Positions 34,740 to 47,500 are shown, counted from the first letter of the stretch. The stretch: 64,000 bases of DNA from Trichostrongylus colubriformis (GCA_963978905.1 OZ022257.1:44030203-44094202), one strand, 5' to 3'. A program made the numbers and translations. The notes: generated by a model not told the origin, from the sequence alone.

Positions 34740-35890
34740 GTCACCATGTCATTTAGGTGGGTGATCCACGAAAGTCGCGAGAACGGCATGGTAGAATGAG
34801 ATTTCAACGCGTCGCAAAACTTATGCACTATGATAATAGAGCTCTAACTGCCTCTCCCTGTCAACCGAGATCCACTGAAGCTCAGTAATAGCCACGGTCG
34901 AGTAACTATGGTCTCACCCAAGGAAACACGTTGTTTACTTTACGATCTACATATAGGTGTTGCCCTATGGATCTCCAGAGGATGTACTTTTTTTCATTCG
35001 AATAGGGTCCAAATATGATTACAGTAGCTCAAAAAAATTTTGTTCGACAAGATAAGCACTAACATTTTCACTTGCGGTGCCCCTAATCAGTTCCGTATCC
35101 ATGGTTAAATAGCGCAATCGATTATGTTTTTGCCATTTGCTGCGACCTTCTTATCTCCCATTCGAAGGTCACCTGTAGAGCACTATTGTCGGTACCATAC
35201 GGCCTCCTATAACCTCAAGAACCGCCAATTCGTCCAAAAAATAGTTTTTGCTCAGATTCACACCACATTGCCATACAGCGTGCTGATAGCGGCTGAGCCC
35301 ATTTTTTACTGTTTCCAGTACCAATTGAGCGGCGCTTTCGCACTTAATTGGAGCAACAACTTTCCCACCGAAATTCCTTATAACTTATGAACATTCATGG
35401 ATATCGAGACTCTCATCTTTCTATAACTCTTCGTTTTCGGCTTCGATTTAGCTTCAATACGCAGTGCGATGAGGCTTATGTTTGAACTTGGGCGGTTTAT
35501 CGGCAACACCTCCAGAACAATTCGCATTCCGCTTGCAGTTCGGGTGAAGATTAGTAGAGTATCGAATCAACAGTTTAGCGCATTTGGTAAAACCCTCTCA
35601 CCACGGCCACTTCTCACATGAACCCTCACCTTTCTCCACCAAATACGCAAGTGAGGCAAAAGTCGTATTTGTATGTCCTTGAATGGCCTTACATGGAAGT
35701 TTAACTAAATTCGTAGAAAGGCTTTGTCGCTTCGCTTGACGGGAAAAGCGCCTCTTTGGGAAAGGGGTTTTAGGCTTCCGTGAAAAATGTGAATAATGCA
35801 GACCACACTGGATGAAACCAGCGGTTTTTGAAGTTTTAATAATAGCTAATTTCTTACAAATCTTTCACGTCTCCCTTCTGTTCTGCTCTA
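34740..35890. other. Intergenic sequence without recognisable gene
   Basis: Frames up to 88 codons lack motifs. Nothing else seen. Confidence 0.4.
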
Positions 35891-35893
35891 TAA

Positions 35894-36039
35894 GGCCGCC
35901 GTCAGACTTCGCGACTTTGCGGTCTCGCGTCTCCGCACGCGAAGTTATGGCATCTCAAAGTCGTAATATCGCGTTCGAAAGTGCGATGCCGAAAAATCGA
36001 CAGAACGCAAAATCGCGAAGTCTGACGCGGCACGCGACC
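35894..36039. mobile_element. MITE, GGCCGCCGTCAG subfamily, intact
   Basis: The ends GGCCGCCGTCAGACTTCGCG and CGCGAAGTCTGACGCGG...GACC are inverted repeats flanked by TAA on both sides (35,891-35,893 and 36,040-36,042). This gives a clean 3-bp TWA duplication. A homopolymer G run (about 36,070-36,088) follows. The next 800 bp (36,540-36,860) contain scattered relatives such as GACTTTGCGACTTTGCGACT. Confidence 0.85.
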
Positions 36040-37100
36040 TAAGAGCTGCTAGTAGTAGGGGGTGTTAGGGGGGGGGGGGGGGGGGGGGTGCGCCATTGTG
36101 CTCAGCATCCGTCTCTATTTTTCTCTAGACTTTTATCGTTAGCCCTGATTTTGAGGGAAGTTCGTACTCCCCATATGTAAGGCTTAGGTAAAAACATACA
36201 CTTCCGTGTACAAACTGATTATTGTGGGACGACATCGAGTGAGAGCGAAAGCGCGAACATCGCCCCCAACGTCACTAGCATCCTCTAACTTCTTGTTTTG
36301 AAGTTCATTTCAGTGCAAAGGGTATGTGTGTGGTTGATATCTTCATACGTTTGTTACTGCGTTCTTGTTTTGGTACCTACAGATGGCAAATTGTTGACCG
36401 CACGGGAGGGAACACTCGCAAATCACTGTCATTGATTGTTTCTTTACGCGCTGGCATACGTTCAAAATCGCCACTTATGCTAGCATTACTGAAGAATTAA
36501 GCACCTAAAACAAAAAGGATTCGTATGTCATGTTAAGCCTAAATAAGACTTTGCGACTTTGCGACTTCGCGAACTTGCGATTCTGCAATTTTGCGTGTTG
36601 AAATTCCGCAATGGTGCGCCCCACGTGCAGGGTCACGATACTGCGAATTCGCTTAATCGCTAACTGCAAAATCGCATGGTCTGGTATCGGCTTACCATGG
36701 CACCCGAATCCCTTGGTGACTACTACGCATAGAATAGCAAGGGCAAGGCCTATGTTAGACGCGATCGCCGTTCTGCGATTTTGTTATATCGCACGTCTCG
36801 CATGCGATGTTGACCCATCGCGGAGTCTGATAGCGTCAGAAGCATGTGGAAATTGCGATTGGGTTATGTTCACCAGTTCGAGCACTTAAAGTCTTCTTGA
36901 CAGAACTGCCTATCTCAGTAGTCTCCTATCTTCAGAAGTCGAGCAAAGCAAATGGAAACTCGCAGTGATACTCTTTATCAGCTTTAACTTGTCGTCGTGA
37001 CAGGGACTAAAGTAACCATTAATCCACCTAGAGCTATGGAACTAGTCTTTTATTCGATCACTCGTTGTGCAAGAATATCAGGTACACTTTAGAACCAATG

Positions 37101-37109
37101 CATTTCAGA
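37101..37109 (+). promoter_or_regulatory. Probable spliced-leader trans-splice acceptor of the aconitase gene
   Basis: CATTTCAG followed by A and the ATG places an acceptor-type AG one base before the start codon. There is no upstream exon that would join in frame. In nematodes this layout usually marks spliced-leader addition. Inferred from position only. Confidence 0.55.
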
Positions 37110-40100
37110 ATGGTCTTCACTCAGCTATTGAAAGACCTTCCAATTGGGAATACTACCTTCAAATACTACGATCTCGTGGCATTGAATGATCCGAGATACG
37201 GTTTGTTTTCGTGATTCTTACTGCGGTAGTAGCATTTCTACGTTTTGAGGACTTTTTTTGTTTTAACTTTTCCTAAGAACCAGTTCACAACGACTATCTA
37301 ACGGTAAAATAATTTGGTAAACACTCCACATGGAGGAAACAGCGAGGTCCTGCTGGGATAGGGTTATTTAGAGATAAGTAAGATGAGGCCGAATAACCGT
37401 GATGGATGCAAATAAGGCCAGCCAGGCTTGCCAAAGATGCATTCAAATAATGTCAGATTTGCGAAGGATCCCGGTGGTTTCGTTGGGCCTTTCAACTTCA
37501 TTGATAACTTGTGCTGCTCCTTTTACTATGAAAAGTCATTGGGGTGCTTTTTCAGATAATTTACCCATCTCCATACGATATCTCTTGGAAGCCGCTGTTC
37601 GTCATTGCGATGGCTTCCATGTTCTAGAATCTGATGTTGAAACCATTCTCAACTGGAATGAAAGCCAGCATCATCAAGCAGAAATACCTTTTAGGCCCGC
37701 TCGCGTGCTTCTTCAAGATTTCACGTGAGTAGGCAATTAGCATTTTGCTTGTGGTCCCACAAATCTCTTTTCCTCAGTGGAGTTCCCGCCGTCGTCGATT
37801 TGGCAACCATGAGGGACGCAGTTCAGGAGCTAGGCGGTGACCCTTCGAAAGTGAATCCAATTTGTCCTGTAGATTTGGTGATTGATCACTCTGTGCAGGT
37901 GGACAGCTATGGAAGGTACATTTTTACCTTGCTGTTTGAAGGACATGTTGAAGTGTGCGGATTATCACTAAGAATGTTTTGTTTTCTGTATTTGAAGTAA
38001 TAAAATAGTTTACAGCCCAGATGCACTTGCAAAGAATCAAAGCATCGAGTTTGAAAGGAATAAGGAAAGATTCAACTTCTTGAAGGTAATTTATACTGTT
38101 GTTTTCATCATAGCAGCTTCTACACGCTTTTCTCAGACCTTTTTGGGAGGAACTATTTGATACGTCGAATTACGACAGAGCTTCTAATGCTCCAATCGAG
38201 AACATTTTACAAACATTTGCCAATTGTTTATTAAGAGAGTGGTTTCGTTTAAGTTTTGTCAAACAGTTGCTCGTATGGGTCGCTATAGTATAGTCTCTGT
38301 CGAGAAAGCACGTGCACTTTTTTGAAAATTAAGTCGGCTCAAGACTGTCTAAGATGGGATATGTGAAGCATTTACAACGCTCGTCCTTTTGACTGTTAAG
38401 ACTACAGTTACGCTTCACAAACAACTTGCATTTTGAGTGAAGACTAGATACGTGTCAGCTTGACGATTGAATCGCTGGGTGGGTGCGCATCTATTCTATG
38501 ATACTATATAAATTGGTGGCACTGTCCTTCACTTGTCCACACAATGTGATGGTCAGCAGTTACGTTGCCTTTCTCTATGTGAATCAGTATTTAAATGGCA
38601 TCAAAGCTCTCTTAATTTTAGTTTATAACACTCGCCCTAATTAGTTTTTGTATTTCAGTGGGGCTCGAAAGCATTTGACAATCTCTTCATAGTTCCTCCC
38701 GGATCTGGAATTGTACATCAAGTGAATCTTGAATATCTAGCAAGAACTGTCTTTGTCGGCGAGGTAATGCGATTCTTCATTTCTTTGGTATGCCATACAC
38801 GACGCTATTATGAGTGAGGCTTCTTCTCCGCGTAGAAAAAGTTATTTAAGTACACTTCCTTCAATAGTAATGGATCCGGTTTCCACATTCTTTGTTTTTA
38901 TGTACAGCAGCTTATATTCTTCGCTCTAAAACTTCTGTTTTGAGTTTTTGCAGGATAATGTCTTGTACCCGGACTCTGTTGTGGGCACAGATTCGCACAC
39001 AACAATGATAAATGGCAGTGGTGTTCTTGGCTGGGGTGTTGGAGGAATAGAAGCTGAAGCTGTCATGCTCGGTCAAGCCATTTCCATGGTACGTGGTATG
39101 ATTTTTATTCTGGCATACTGTTTCCTACTAGCAACTTTGTACTCATGTTCTGTATTGCCTCTATGCCATTTACGCCACCTATGAATTCAGTACTTGAAAC
39201 ATGATATGTTACAAATTGTGGTACTCAGTCGGTAGACGACCTTCTGCAGCCAGGTGCCTGTCCATAGTAACATTAGATAGGTTACATATTAGAAGATTTT
39301 GTTTGCATTCAGGTACCTATAGTAGTTTATTTTTACTTGTTCGCCTGATTTCGCGAAGTCAGTATTGAACTGAATTTGTTTTAATTTGGTAAATTCTCTG
39401 GTGGACTGAAATGATTCCCTAATGAGCTGGTTAATGATGAAGTGGTAATTGGTAACTTGAGTGGCTTCTTTGTGTTGATGTTCTTCCAGATTTTCTTTCT
39501 AGAAAGGTGACATTTCAGGTCATTCCTGTGGTTGTCGGCTATGAGCTTGTGGGTACTCTCGGTGACTGTGTAACAAGCACTGACTTGGTGCTCACAATCA
39601 CAAAGGTAACACTCCTCTCGTAGCTGTTGCTTTTGTAAGGAATTTTTTCGAGTACGTTGAGTGTTGCTGTTTCCATTCTACACTAATCATCTCTCCAGAA
39701 TCTTCGTGAGTTCGGCGTTGTTGGGAAGTTCGTAGAGTTCTTCGGTGAAGGAGTGTCATCTCTCTCGATTGCTGATCGAGCTACCATAGCCAATATGTGT
39801 CCAGAGTACGGTGCTACCGTTGGTTTCTTCCCAGTTGATAAGAGAGTTATTGCGTAAGTGAACAGTAACATACGATTGACACGAGAGATTTGGTGGCAAT
39901 GCTTCGTTTGAAGATATTTGCATCAAATTGGTCGTGATGAAGCTTACTGCAAGCGAGTCGAGAATTATCTGAGAGCAAACAAAATGTTCATGGACTACGA
40001 TGACGCCACCAATAGGCCCGCATACTCCCAGGTATGAACGCCATCATTATTTGCATTATGTTATGCATTTTTGGTTTTTTTTCTACACTTCAGTGATATG

Positions 40101-43100
40101 TAGGTTGACTTTGGCGAAGGCGATTGAGTTGCTTAAACGGTTAGGAACAATGGTTTCTCCCTCTAAACATGTTTTGATGATTTGTTCGAATATGAAAGAC
40201 CTTTCCTCCTCTCAAGCTGTTGCATCGCTTTGACCCGGTCAACCCACCTCAGATTACATATGGGGTAAAAGTTAATTGAGTTGGAGTAGAGTGTGAGAAC
40301 TGTTGACACGCAGTCAAAATGTGGTGATGAGTAATCACTTGCTAAAAAGAAGATGGGCTCTTATTCGGTCCTTCTGTATTAACCGTTCTTGAGAAAACGG
40401 TCTCAAAAAATGGTTTCATGTGAAGTGACATGCGACTTGTATACCATCCGTCTCATTCGTTCGACGCGTGCTCGAGTGGTAGTCGAGCAGATAGATAGAT
40501 AGATCATTTCATAGTCATTTTTGCTGGCGGCAAGATGTTTCATATGCAAAGTGCCCGAGTGAAAGCAAATTGAAGAAGCGTCTTGCGCTGATCTCTCCCA
40601 AGGGATCAAGAGGAACGTGAAACCTTATTTTATCCCCTGAGTAATCGTTGGCTGTAAATCAGAAAGGGGGAAATTGTAAGGCAATGCTTCCTGCATAATA
40701 TAGGTGCTCTCAATCCTGCAATGTTCTAGTTGTTTCCTGTTAATTCTATAACCCATTTATTTTTTAAATATTGCATCCACTCTTTTCAGGTTCTAAGACT
40801 TGATCTCAAGACTATTGTTCCTTCTGTCTCCGGCCCTAAACGTCCCCATGACCGTGTTGACTTGTCTTCACTGCACCAAGACTTCAAGGACGGACTCACA
40901 GCTAAGATATCCTTCAAGGTAATTTTTTTGAGGTTTCAGATGTTATTCTGAGCGGTTTCAGATGATCATATATTCTTTAAATACTTCATCTAATCCATTA
41001 CTGTTCATCTTGATACATGGATCGAATTGATATATGTATTGTTCCATTTTGTATGACTTTTCTTTGTATTGTCATATCTTAAACGTGGCTTGAAACACAG
41101 ACAGCATGTGTTCGTCATCATTTCGTCTATTCCATGTTATAGGGTTTTGGATTGAAAGCGGAGGATGTGGACAAGACATTTATGGTAACGAATAGAGGCA
41201 GAACTGCACCACTCACGCATGGTTCTGTTGTAATTGCTGCCATTACATCTTGCACAAATACCAGCAACCCAAGCGTGATGCTAGCTGCCGGTCTTGTGGC
41301 CAAGAAGGCTAGTTTTTCATTTCCTGTTTTATATGTCTACTTTGATCGTTAACAAGTTTTTTTGTATCACCTGACCTTCGTTTACGTTTTTAGGCTGTGG
41401 AGCTCGGACTAACTTCTCAGCCATATACGAAAACTTCCCTTTCTCCTGGGTCTGGAGTTGTAACCAAGTATCTGGAAGTATCCGGTCTTCTTCCATACCT
41501 TCAGAAACTTGGTTTCCATATCGCCGGATATGGTTGTATGACATGCATTGGAAACTCTGGTCCTCTAGACGATGAAATCACCAAAGCTGTCGAAGAAGTA
41601 TGTTCGCTTTTCACGGCTTTTACCGTTCTTCACCTACTCATGGTATCCTACAAAACTTCTTATGTATCATGCACGGCGAGTATGATAATTGCCGGCTTCC
41701 AAACTTATCCTATGCCAAAGTCAAGCATCAGTTGAGGAGTCTTTGGGGGGAGGGTTATTTAGCACGTTACAGAGAGTGAGCATTTGACGAGACGGTTCAT
41801 TTATCTTAGGTGCCTGATACGTTGCGCAGCGTCCTTCTCACCTGCTTGCAATGTTTCGAGTAGGAGTAGGGCAGGGTAAGGTAGGGTAAGAGTACAGATT
41901 TCAAGAATTCTGAAGCATGGGGCAGGGGTGATCATAAACTGCCAGAAGGGACCGTTTAGATGCGGCTAATTTTCTCTAAACGTTGAATATGTGCTACACA
42001 CCCTGTCGATTCCATTCGAACGTTATAACATGTTCGACGTCGATGAATAAAATCCGTTTGATAGCATGGTTTAGCGAACCTGTACCACTTTAACTGCTAT
42101 TGTCTCTTCATTTGGAAGTTATGTATTCACACTCCTACTGTGCAGATACATAGGTCACACTTTTGATGGAGTGAGCTACACTAGCTGTCAAATTTGACCT
42201 CGAAATGTGATTTCCTGGATTCTGTTGCACTCTTCAATACCTTTGACCGTGAACATGGTGTTAGGCCGCGGTCATACTTTGCGTTGTCTGCGGCAGGGCG
42301 TGGCCGCGTATCTTGCGTCTCCACACTGCCTCGTTGCCTGCGTCATCTCTGCACCTCCCCCGTGCCACTCTCTCTCGCTGCCTGTGAGAGAGAGTGGCAC
42401 GGGGGAGGTGCAGCGATGACGCAGGCATCGAGGCAGTGTGGAGACGCAAGATACGCGGCCACGCCCTGCCGCAGACAACGCGAAGTATGACCGCGGCCTT
42501 AAACTCCTGGTTTCGTAGTGTTCTCTGGTTATAACAACTCATAGAAATTGGCATTCGGTGCACTTTCATTTTTTGGAACGATTCAAGTTTCTGTGTTTCT
42601 CTCCGTGCTTCTCAGTCGAATTCGCATGTTTGCACATCTTTGAAACGTTAGGCAGCGACAGATGTTGCAACCTCTTTCAGCCTTGCTTTGAAGACAGTGG
42701 TTCATGAGAAGTATCGTGAGATAATAGCCATGAATAATATTTTTCTGCACTCTTTTTCGTAGACTGATTTTCATATAATTGCACAGTTTTTAGAACAACT
42801 TTGTCGTCGCTGGAGTTCTCTCTGGCAACAGAAACTTTGAAGGTCGCATTCATCCCCATGTGCGAGCCAACTATCTCGCAAGTCCTCCTGTTGTTGTTGC
42901 CTACTCCATTATTGGGAATGTGAATAAGGATATCAACGGAGTCATAGGTTAGGTGTTATCGGATATCTTGTACCGATAGCCGTGAATGTAAGAGGAAACC
43001 AGTATACTTTTTCAGCAACCACTCCCGACGGGAAGGATGTGTATCTGAAGGACATTTGGCCAACAAGGAAAGAGGTTGCCAAGTTTGAAGAGGAGTTTGT

Positions 43101-46100
43101 GAAGCCACAATTCTTCAGAGAGGTATGATCTGGTAAATCCCAATGCTGCATTGACATTCAGTGATATTTCCGCATTTAGGTGTATGCTAACATCGAAAAG
43201 GGATCAGAGGAGTGGCAACAACTGGTTACGCCGTCGACTAAGCTATATCCGTGGGACGAAGCGAGTACCTATATCAAAAAGGCTCCCTTCTTTGATGACA
43301 TGGTAGCGTGCATAACTTGTTTCTCCCCTTTTTCCTTAAAGCTTTCATAACTGAATTTTGTTTTTTATATCTCTTTCATTTTGAATTGATTACGACTAGG
43401 TAGGAATTGCCTACATTCTTTTTATACATACATTTGAATCTATTTCCCTTGACCGACGCCGTTTTTCTGCTTCTTAACCGTCAGACGCCATTTCTTAGCC
43501 TCGCTGCTCTTGTTAAACGTAGCGTGTTCTTCCTGGTGGGCATTCGCTGCAGTTGGCTTGATGCAAGTGGGGTCGCTTTCATGGCATCCCACTGTGATGT
43601 GACATCTTGTTGAGTTCATTTCCAGCACTGCTTTCTTACTCGAGTATAGTTCTAAATTCTACTCGTTATTAGTCCTTGAGCCCATGGTTGAGATGATCTC
43701 CCACTGTCTCTGTCGCATCTTAATTATTCACTATCAGATACTAGCATATTACTACTGATAATTCCGACCGCCGCTTTCGTCCATTTCGGGGAAGATAGGT
43801 CCGTTGTCTTGCCGCAGTTTGAGCGACTGCGCACTTAGAACTAAACGCCGCGATGCGGTATGGGTGCAGCCTCCAGTCTTGGCCCAATCTATCCGCGAAT
43901 GCTGGACACATTTCTGTGCCCTTCAAACTCTTTTTATTCTAAAGGGCAACTTTGTGATGCTCGGAGTTCATTGCGAAATTGCCTTCCAGAATAAAAAGAA
44001 TTGGAAGGGCACAGGTAATCGTTCTAAATAAGGGATCAAATTTCGTTATCATTTCGGCGCATCCTGCTCGCCATACTTTCGGGCAGTTCATGATATTGAG
44101 GGTTCACCGATTTGGAATCAAATCAATTAATGGAATCATGCAATGTGAAGCTAGCAGTACTTCTTTGAGCTAGAAGATAATGTTTATGACTCATCAACTT
44201 CTTTCACTCAATTTCAGACACTCGATCTTCCAAACCGTGAGCCCATCACTAATGCTTTCGTGTTATTGAACCTAGGTGATTCCGTCACCACGGACCACAT
44301 CTCGCCCGCTGGAGCTATCTCCAAAGTAAGATCGATGATTTGTTTGGAGTCGTTAATCGGAAAATTTTTATTGACAGGTTTCACCAGCGGCTCGGTTTTT
44401 GGCCTCGCGTGGACTTTCGCCTAAAGATTTCAACACATATGGTGCTCGTCGTGGAAATGACGTGGTTTGTATGGATTTGTTTCGTATGCATGTGCTTGTG
44501 AAGGTGTAGGCATATATTGAAATTATGAAGAATTTATATCAGGTGATGGCATGTGGTACATTTGCCAATATTCGTCTCGTTAATAAGCTTGCCTCAAAAA
44601 CGGGACCAATAACGTTGCATATTCCTTCTGAACAAGAACTGGATGTTTATGATGCTGCCATGAGATATGCCGAAGAAGGTCACCCGGTAAGTGCCTTTGA
44701 CTGCTCGACTGGGTTTACGTGATATGCGCAAATTTCCTTTATTACTAGGTCATTATTCTTGCTGGTAAGGAGTACGGTTGCGGATCATCGAGGGACTGGG
44801 CGGCTAAGGGGCCTTATCTGCAGGGTGTCAAAGCTGTAAGTTGTCAAGAGCGTTTGAGATTCATTGTGTAAATGTTGCTTTTGTCATTTTATGTGATCGC
44901 TGAGTCGTTCGAACGAATTCATCGCTCCAACTTGATTGGAATGGGAATAATGCCTCTCCAATTTCGAGCGGGCGAAAATGCAGAAAAGCTGGGACTTACT
45001 GGCAAAGAACAGTTCAGGTCTGAGTTTGTGTTTTTTGAGCTTTTCTTACTTTAGATTTTATACAAAATGTTTCAGCATTTGTGTTCCTGATGACCTAAAA
45101 GTTGGTCAACATCTGGAGGTGAATGTGTCAACTGGACAAGTCTTCGAGGTCATTTCCATTTTCTTTCGCTACCAGTGTTTTTATTCATCCATAGAAAACA
45201 GCTTCAAAGCGATATACTGCCAATCGTGAGTCAGTACGTTGCAGTGCAGTGAAGGAAAGTAAAGTGAAGAAAAAATGATGAAAAGGTCAAAAAGCCGAGA
45301 AATAAGCTTTCCACCACTGCTTCTCATCGGAGACGGGTTTTGGCGCCCTATCCATCTTTCAAGGCGGTGATGCCGGCTGAACTATGCCCCTGCAGGGCCC
45401 CACCTTCTACGGCTTGTCAAGGGAAAGAACCCAGGGCACCTTTGAAGACACCAGAAGGGGCAGTTTTACTCGCTTGTAGTTCGGCTATTGCACATGCGAC
45501 GCCTTGCCGTGACGTCGAGTGTGAATTCATTGAGTATTCTCTATCTTAAGCGCATTTTTCATACTTCTTCGCTTCATCTCTCTTTTACTGTCTCACTTGT
45601 TGTTTCTGTTTGTTGTTTCACTTGTTGAACATGATATGGATGAAATCAATTCCGCCACTACAGCCCATTTCGAAGCGCTTGATAGGGCTTGCTTACGGAC
45701 TTGGGTGAGGGTGTGTCAAATCCTCTCACCCCGCCACACTCACTCTCGCCACAACTCTCACTCTCGCCACTCAGGGCACCCCCTATCTAGCGCTTTGAAA
45801 TGCACTGTATGTCAGGCGCCGACATGCAACTCGGCCACTGAAGTGCTGTTTGAATTGAAGCGCGCTAGGATCGCAGTAGCGCCCCAAAGGCCTGTTTTTC
45901 AGGTGAATTTGGTTACACATTCTTTTTTAGGCTCGAATTTTCCTTCACGTAGAACAGTGTTTCCAAATAGGCTTTCCTTACTCGCCCTCATCCGTTGCCT
46001 TTGATTGGGAGCTTCACTACTGATAATCCCTTCGATACGCATTCCACAGAGGTGCATGTCCTTTTTTTTTGGGATCGTTGAGGATACATGGGTACAAGCG

Positions 46101-46453
46101 AGGTTTGCTCACAAATTGTTTGTAAGTGCTGCTTCTGGAAAAATCAAGAAACTCAAATGAGTGTGTTGGGTGTGGTCGGATCATAATAATGCAGCAAAAA
46201 ACAGCAGTTATCAAAGAAAATTTACCAAAAAAATTTACCACGGCGTAGTTCATCATGTATGGTTCGTGCACCAATCGGCAATCGTGAGTATATCGATGTG
46301 CTAGTTGTTTTCTATTCCTACTTCTGTTTTTTTTTTTGCATCACTAAAGGAATTTTGTTACAGGTTCTATGCCGCTTCGACACCGAGGTCGAACTCACGT
46401 ATTACCGCCATGGTGGAATTCTACAATATATGATCAGAAAGCTAATACAATAG
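37110..46453 (+). CDS. aco-1: Cytosolic aconitase / iron-regulatory-protein-1-like, 887 aa, 22 exons
   Basis: Exons: 37110-37200, 37556-37724, 37778-37915, 38016-38085, 38659-38763, 38954-39088, 39519-39605, 39699-39853, 39914-40031, 40790-40918, 41143-41307, 41394-41597, 42794-42947, 43016-43122, 43180-43302, 44218-44325, 44378-44464, 44543-44686, 44749-44835, 44893-45017, 45076-45148, 46364-46453. They join in frame to 2,664 nt with stop, close to the 887-889 residues of animal IRP1/ACO-1. The enzyme interconverts citrate and isocitrate through a 4Fe-4S cluster; vertebrate IRP1 without the cluster binds iron-responsive elements. Cluster cysteines are C436 ([10 protein letters not shown]), C502 and C505 ([12 protein letters not shown]). 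Substrate arginines R535 and R540 (GNRNFEGR), R697 and R778 and the catalytic Ser of GSSRDW are present. Oddities: intron 11 starts GC; intron 19 ends AT; exon 18 reads [10 protein letters not shown] where the family has MARGTFANIR. Introns 12, 15 and 21 hold repeats. The RNA-binding role is not shown by sequence. Confidence 0.93.
41308..41393 (+). other. GC-AG intron (aconitase intron 11)
   Basis: Exon 11 must end at AAGAAG (41,307) and exon 12 begin at GCTGTGGAG (41,394) to give LVAKKAVELGL, the family sequence. The intron then begins GCTAGT and ends TTTTTAG. No GT donor nearby preserves the protein. Confidence 0.8.
42264..42498. mobile_element. MITE in aconitase intron 12, GGCCGCGGTCATACTTTGCG subfamily
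   Basis: The near-perfect palindrome starts GGCCGCGGTCATACTTTGCG and ends CGAAGTATGACCGCGGCC. It is flanked by TTA on both sides (42,261-42,263 and 42,499-42,501). The arms run to a short centre (CTCGCTGCCTGTGAGAG). It lies wholly within the 1,196-bp intron 41,598-42,793. Confidence 0.92.
43914..44014. mobile_element. Small foldback in aconitase intron 15
   Basis: CTGTGCCCTTCAAACTCTTT (43,914) pairs with AAAGAATTGGAAGGGCACAG (to 44,014), and TTTATTCT pairs with AGAATAAA. About 100 bp with arms of about 30 bp. Lies inside intron 43,303-44,217. Confidence 0.75.
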
Positions 46454-46799
46454 ATCTAGACGATCATGCTCACGTAGTTCACTCTGACTAGGGCTCAGGA
46501 TGTTTTGTCAGCATTTCTTAATTTAGTTATATTATAATATTTTTAAATCGTATACCTGAAGTTGCTCATTCACTTTGAAACTAATTCCTCAGTCAAATAC
46601 GGACTTCAACCGCTACTTTGGTTTCTTGCCATTTGTGATATTTTTGAACCACATGTGATAGAACAGATAAATTTCTATATTGTAGTGCAAAAATTGGAAA
46701 TTTTTGATAGCAGCAACTCGTTTGAATCCAATCGTGACCGACATTTCAACAGCTGTCGGTGTAGTTCAGTGTATAGCTCCTGGTGTTGATTTGCTTCCC
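46454..46799. other. 3' flank of the aconitase gene
   Basis: AT-rich. No canonical AATAAA is evident in the first 150 bp; TATAATATTTTTAAAT near 46,534-46,550 is the most likely processing region. No frame of interest. Confidence 0.4.
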
Positions 46800-47015
46800 A
46801 CTGCCGCAGCCGTATTGTCACGGTGCCCGCAACCGCCGCCGCCGCGGCAACATTCGGCGCGGCGTTCATCCTTCACGGTGCCGACGGCAGGGCGTGGCGG
46901 CGTCTCTCTGCGTCTCCACCTGTGACACCCTGCCTCGTTGCCTGCATCGTATCTGCAGCGTCTTCGTGTCACTCTGCCTTGCTGCCTGCCTACGCTTAGT
47001 ATGAACGCGGACTTC
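46800..47015. mobile_element. Degenerate MITE of the TACTTTGCG/GCCTCGTTGCCTGC group
   Basis: It shares CTGCCTCGTTGCCTGC, GGCAGGGCGTGGCGGCGTCT and a right-end TAGTATGAACGCGG with the intron-12 MITE, but the left end is eroded. Opposing 64-73-codon frames are by-products. Confidence 0.6.
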
Positions 47016-47220
47016 CGAATATCCGTCCACGTGGCCGAAAATGTGGAAACTCTCAGGGTATGTTTCTCTGCAACGAAAACCGTTTCCGATGAAAGTTTAC
47101 AGGAGGACCATAATGAAGATACATACTTATACTACATAAGTGTAAAAAAAAACTCGAACTTCGAATGGCCGATTCCTTCATGTGTGTCTGTTGGTGTGTG
47201 TTTTGTGGTTGGCCGCAAAG

Positions 47221-47500
47221 TTGTAACTCCCTTCGCTCCAGGGGAGGTGGAGTTTTAGTAATACTAGAGACTAGTGATAGCACAGGCAAATAATAAGGAA
47301 AATTTCACACAGTCTTTATTACCACATTCATTCAATCCACATATATCACACCTAATGCATCTTCCATGGCTCTTGATCTGGTCAAGTTCTCAGCTACACT
47401 AACTTAATTTGGGAAATTGTTATAGATTTTCGAACAACAGTCTTTTCTCACGCGTTTGTTATCATCAGCTATGATCTCACTTCGTTGTCTAGACACGAGC
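47221..47500 (-). repeat. Dispersed duplicated segment, copy 1, with minus-strand AATAAAG
   Basis: Landmarks TAACTCCCTTCGCTCCAGG, TTTCACACAGTCTTTATTAC, AACAGTCTTTTCTCACGCGT and GATCTCACTTCGTTGTC recur in the same order at about 49,000-49,262 with roughly one change in four or five bases (by eye). On the minus strand both carry AATAAAGACTGTGTGAAA, as at an mRNA 3' end. Upstream minus frames (63 codons here, 82 codons at copy 2) show only weak mutual resemblance. Confidence 0.6.

Noticed and set aside
37399..37555. Upstream extension of aconitase exon 2 (the frame is open from 37,399)
   Set aside because: The family sequence begins at the TTTTTCAG acceptor at 37,555, joining RY|DNLPIS in phase; upstream residues match nothing.
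42194..42569. Opposing 98- and 102-codon frames inside aconitase intron 12
   Set aside because: They are the two strands of one perfect MITE palindrome and have no protein similarity.
44543..44560. Reading the Arg to Cys change in MACGTF as loss of a substrate-binding arginine
   Set aside because: Counting from the cluster cysteines and the GSSRD motif places the substrate arginines at 535, 540, 697 and 778; residue 719 is a different, though highly conserved, position.
45597..46004. 135-codon plus-strand frame in aconitase intron 21
   Set aside because: It lies in an intron between exons 21 and 22, contains a repetitive [13 protein letters not shown] stretch and matches no family; treated as intronic repeat DNA.
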